NCBI RefSeq assembly: GCF_020387415.1
Contig: NZ_JAGWCB010000008.1
Location: 201,690-265,689 of the forward strand
Length of the DNA: 64,000 bases
Source of the DNA: Ideonella benzenivorans
Lineage (GTDB): Bacteria; Pseudomonadota; Gammaproteobacteria; Burkholderiales; Burkholderiaceae_C
Direction: 5' to 3'
Shown: piece by piece, positions 62,007 through 64,000 of the stretch
Layout: each line of letters begins with the position of its first letter
Numbering within the stretch: the first letter of the stretch is position 1
The notes under the pieces: model-generated
Told to the model about the DNA's origin: nothing
What the model saw: only the letters and a program-made list of their open reading frames with translations
Databases searched by the model: none
Position numbers and translations under genes: made by a program

Positions 62007-64000
62007 ATGCGGCTCAACCAGATCAAGCTTTCCGGCTTCAAGTCCTTCGCCGAGCCCACCACCTTCCAGCTGCCGGGGCAGCGCGTGGGCGTGGTGGGCC
62101 CCAATGGCTGCGGCAAGTCCAACATCATGGACGCGGTGCGCTGGGTGCTGGGCGAATCCAAGGCCAGCGAACTGCGTGGCGAATCCATGCAGGACGTGAT
62201 CTTCAACGGCTCGGGCAACCGCAAGCCGGCCAGCCGCGCCAGCGTCGAGCTGGTGTTCAACAACGAGAGCGGCCGGGCCGGCGGCGTCTGGAACCAGTAT
62301 GCCGAGATCGCCGTCAAGCGGGTGCTGACCCGGGACGGCAACAGCAGCTACTACATCAACAACCAGGCGGTGCGCCGGCGCGACGTGCAGGACGTGTTCC
62401 TGGGCACCGGCCTGGGCCCGCGCGCCTACGCCATCATCGGCCAGGGCACGATCAGCCGCATCATCGAATCCAAGCCCGAAGAGCTGCGCCTGTTCCTGGA
62501 AGAGGCGGCCGGTGTCTCCAAGTACAAGGAGCGCCGCCGCGAGACCGAGAACCGACTGAAGGACACGCGCGAGAACCTGACCCGGGTCGAGGACATCCTG
62601 CGCGAGCTCAACGCCAACCTCGACAAGCTGGAGCACCAGGCCGAGGTGGCCACCCGCTACCGTGGCCTGCAGGAGCAGGGCACGCTCAAGCTGCACCAGC
62701 TCTGGTTCCTCAAGCACCGCGACGCGGCGGCCGAGGAGGAGCGGGTCAAGCTGGCGATGCTGGAGGCCACCAACGCGCTGGAATCGCGCATGGCCGAACT
62801 GCGCCACGTCGAGGCCCAGTTGGAGACGGTGCGCCAGGCCCATTACGAGGCGTCCGATGCGCTGCACGCCCGCCAGGGCGACCTGGCCCAGGCCTCGCTG
62901 GAGGTCAGCCGGCTGGAAGAGCGCATCCGCTACGTCGTGGAAGGCCGCCAGCGGGCCGAAGCCCGGCTGGCCGAGCTGAAGGCCCAGAACGAACAGTGGG
63001 AACAGCGCCGCGAAGAGGCGCTGGCCGAACAGGACACCATTGCCGAGCAGATCGCGGCCGCCGAAGAGCAGGCCGAGATCCTGGCCGCCCAGGCCGAGGA
63101 GGAGGCCGGTGCCTCGCCCCAGCATGAAGAGGCGGTGCGCGCCGCCCAGGCCCAGGCCAATGCGCAGCGCGCCGTGGTGGCCCAGGTGCAGCAGCAGATC
63201 CAGGTGCTGGCGGCCGAGAGCCGCAACATCGACGAGCAAAGCCGCGGCCTGCGGTCCCGGCGCGAGCGCCTGGCCGGCGAGCGCCAGGGCCTGGCCGCGC
63301 CGGACAGCGAACGGCTGACGGCCCTGCGCGAAGACCTGGCCATGGCCGAGGAGGCCAGCGCCGAGGCCGAGGCCCGCCTGCAGGAGCTGGGCGAACAGCT
63401 GCCCACGCTGGACGAGCAGCGCCGCAGCCAGCAGGCGCTGGTCAACCGCGAAAGCGCGAAGCAGGCCGACCTGACCGCCCGCCTGGAGGCGCTGCGCGCC
63501 CTGCAGGACAAGGTGCAGACCGAAGGCAAGCTCAAGCCCTGGCTGGCCAAGCATGGGCTGGACGGCTTGCAAGGCCTGTGGACCCAGGTGCACATCGAGT
63601 CCGGCTGGGAAGTGGCGCTGGAATCGGCGCTGCGCGAGCGGCTCAACGCGCTGTCGGTGGGCCGGCTGGAGACCGTGCGGGCCTTCGAGCTGGACGCACC
63701 GCCGGCCAAGCTGGCCTTCTATTCGCCCCCGACCGGCACGGTGACGCCGCCGCCCGCTGCCCCCGCCGGCATGGCCCCGCTGGCCGCGCTGCTGAAGGTG
63801 GCCGACGCCGGCCTGCAGGCCTTGCTGACCGAGTGGCTGACCGGCGTCTACACCGCCAGCAGCGTGGAAGACGCGCTGGCCCGCCGCAGTCAGCTGCAGC
63901 ACGGCGAGCTGCTGATCACCCAGAAGGGCCATGCGGTCTCGCCGTTTGCGGTGAACTTCTACGCCGAGGATTCCGAGCAGGCCGGCCTGCTGGGCCGGGC
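62007..64000 (+). CDS. smc: chromosome segregation protein SMC (3' end cut by the window)
   Basis: 664 complete codons visible. The start follows the conserved MRLNQIKLSGFKSF. Walker A is GPNGCGKSNIMDAVRWVLGESKASELRGESMQDVIFNG (near residues 33-70). The first coiled-coil arm (about 165-500) is rich in E, Q, A and L. The hinge region begins near residue 515 (GLDGLQGLWTQVHIESGWEVALESALRERLNAL). The C-terminal arm and head lie outside the window. SMC is the ATPase core of the condensin-like complex with ScpAB. An alternative TTG start at 61980 has a much better ribosome site. Confidence 0.95.
   Translation, partial: MRLNQIKLSGFKSFAEPTTFQLPGQRVGVVGPNGCGKSNIMDAVRWVLGESKASELRGESMQDVIFNGSGNRKPASRASVELVFNNESGRAGGVWNQYAEIAVKRVLTRDGNSSYYINNQAVRRRDVQDVFLGTGLGPRAYAIIGQGTISRIIESKPEELRLFLEEAAGVSKYKERRRETENRLKDTRENLTRVEDILRELNANLDKLEHQAEVATRYRGLQEQGTLKLHQLWFLKHRDAAAEEERVKLAMLEATNALESRMAELRHVEAQLETVRQAHYEASDALHARQGDLAQASLEVSRLEERIRYVVEGRQRAEARLAELKAQNEQWEQRREEALAEQDTIAEQIAAAEEQAEILAAQAEEEAGASPQHEEAVRAAQAQANAQRAVVAQVQQQIQVLAAESRNIDEQSRGLRSRRERLAGERQGLAAPDSERLTALREDLAMAEEASAEAEARLQELGEQLPTLDEQRRSQQALVNRESAKQADLTARLEALRALQDKVQTEGKLKPWLAKHGLDGLQGLWTQVHIESGWEVALESALRERLNALSVGRLETVRAFELDAPPAKLAFYSPPTGTVTPPPAAPAGMAPLAALLKVADAGLQALLTEWLTGVYTASSVEDALARRSQLQHGELLITQKGHAVSPFAVNFYAEDSEQAGLLGR

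Overview
The window is a high-GC chromosomal segment, most likely from a betaproteobacterium of the order Burkholderiales (Ideonella/Leptothrix/Rubrivivax-like). This is inferred from gene content, mainly the dapC-dapD-pilU-dapE-prmB order, scoAB, a BcsQ/E/F/G-type cellulose locus and a short QueF. No rRNA, tRNA, CRISPR array, insertion sequence or replication origin was recognised. The left edge cuts an ethanolamine permease gene and the right edge cuts smc.

Layout. 1-2985: ethanolamine uptake and cleavage (permease, eutB, eutC). 2992-7864: minus-strand GNAT enzyme, a small unknown protein, a FUSC-type membrane protein and ETF-ubiquinone oxidoreductase. 8169-10068: SDR oxidoreductase, YceH-like protein and thioesterase. 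10100-12119: a PAS-LuxR regulator divergent from scoAB (ketone-body CoA transfer), with two operator-like palindromes between them. 12300-13889: Hsp20 behind a sigma32-like promoter, then a periplasmic HtrA-type protease. 13909-17642: two small proteins, a YbfB-type MFS carrier divergent from an AraC regulator, and a flavin reductase. 17717-22044: a three-gene ABC exporter with membrane-fusion protein. 22163-24022: a gamma-glutamyltransferase predicted to be a lipoprotein. 24023-25912: a lower-GC patch with an orphan membrane protein, a helix-hairpin-helix protein and a truncated VOC gene, probably acquired. 26031-28190: a HAD phosphatase fused to a mannitol-1-phosphate dehydrogenase, preceded by a perfect 11-bp-arm palindrome. 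28206-31749: tandem-FKBP isomerase, gluQ, and a LysR regulator divergent from pirin. 31826-45478: an HD-GYP-like protein facing a seven-gene cellulose operon transcribed bcsB-C-E-F-Q-A-G. 45734-47894: a TetR regulator divergent from a class III aminotransferase with a TetR-type operator over its ribosome-binding region. 48038-49746: a diheme cytochrome pair resembling TsdB-TsdA (thiosulfate to tetrathionate). 49751-57174: ABC-F protein, prmB, dapE, pilU, dapD and dapC (lysine/peptidoglycan pathway with a twitching ATPase). 57379-60707: a solute-binding lipoprotein translationally coupled to a hybrid histidine kinase. 60714-61785: queF and a SET-domain protein. 62007 to the end: smc.

How the genes work together. 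Cellulose export, its c-di-GMP-binding parts (BcsA PilZ, BcsE) and the neighbouring HD-GYP-like protein suggest a surface-attachment region. The fused mannitol enzyme would let the cell make mannitol as a compatible solute from fructose-6-phosphate. The best candidates for a little-described system are the binding protein-hybrid kinase pair with no transporter, and the HAD-MtlD fusion with its striking operator. All functions are read from sequence motifs and gene context; no database search was run.
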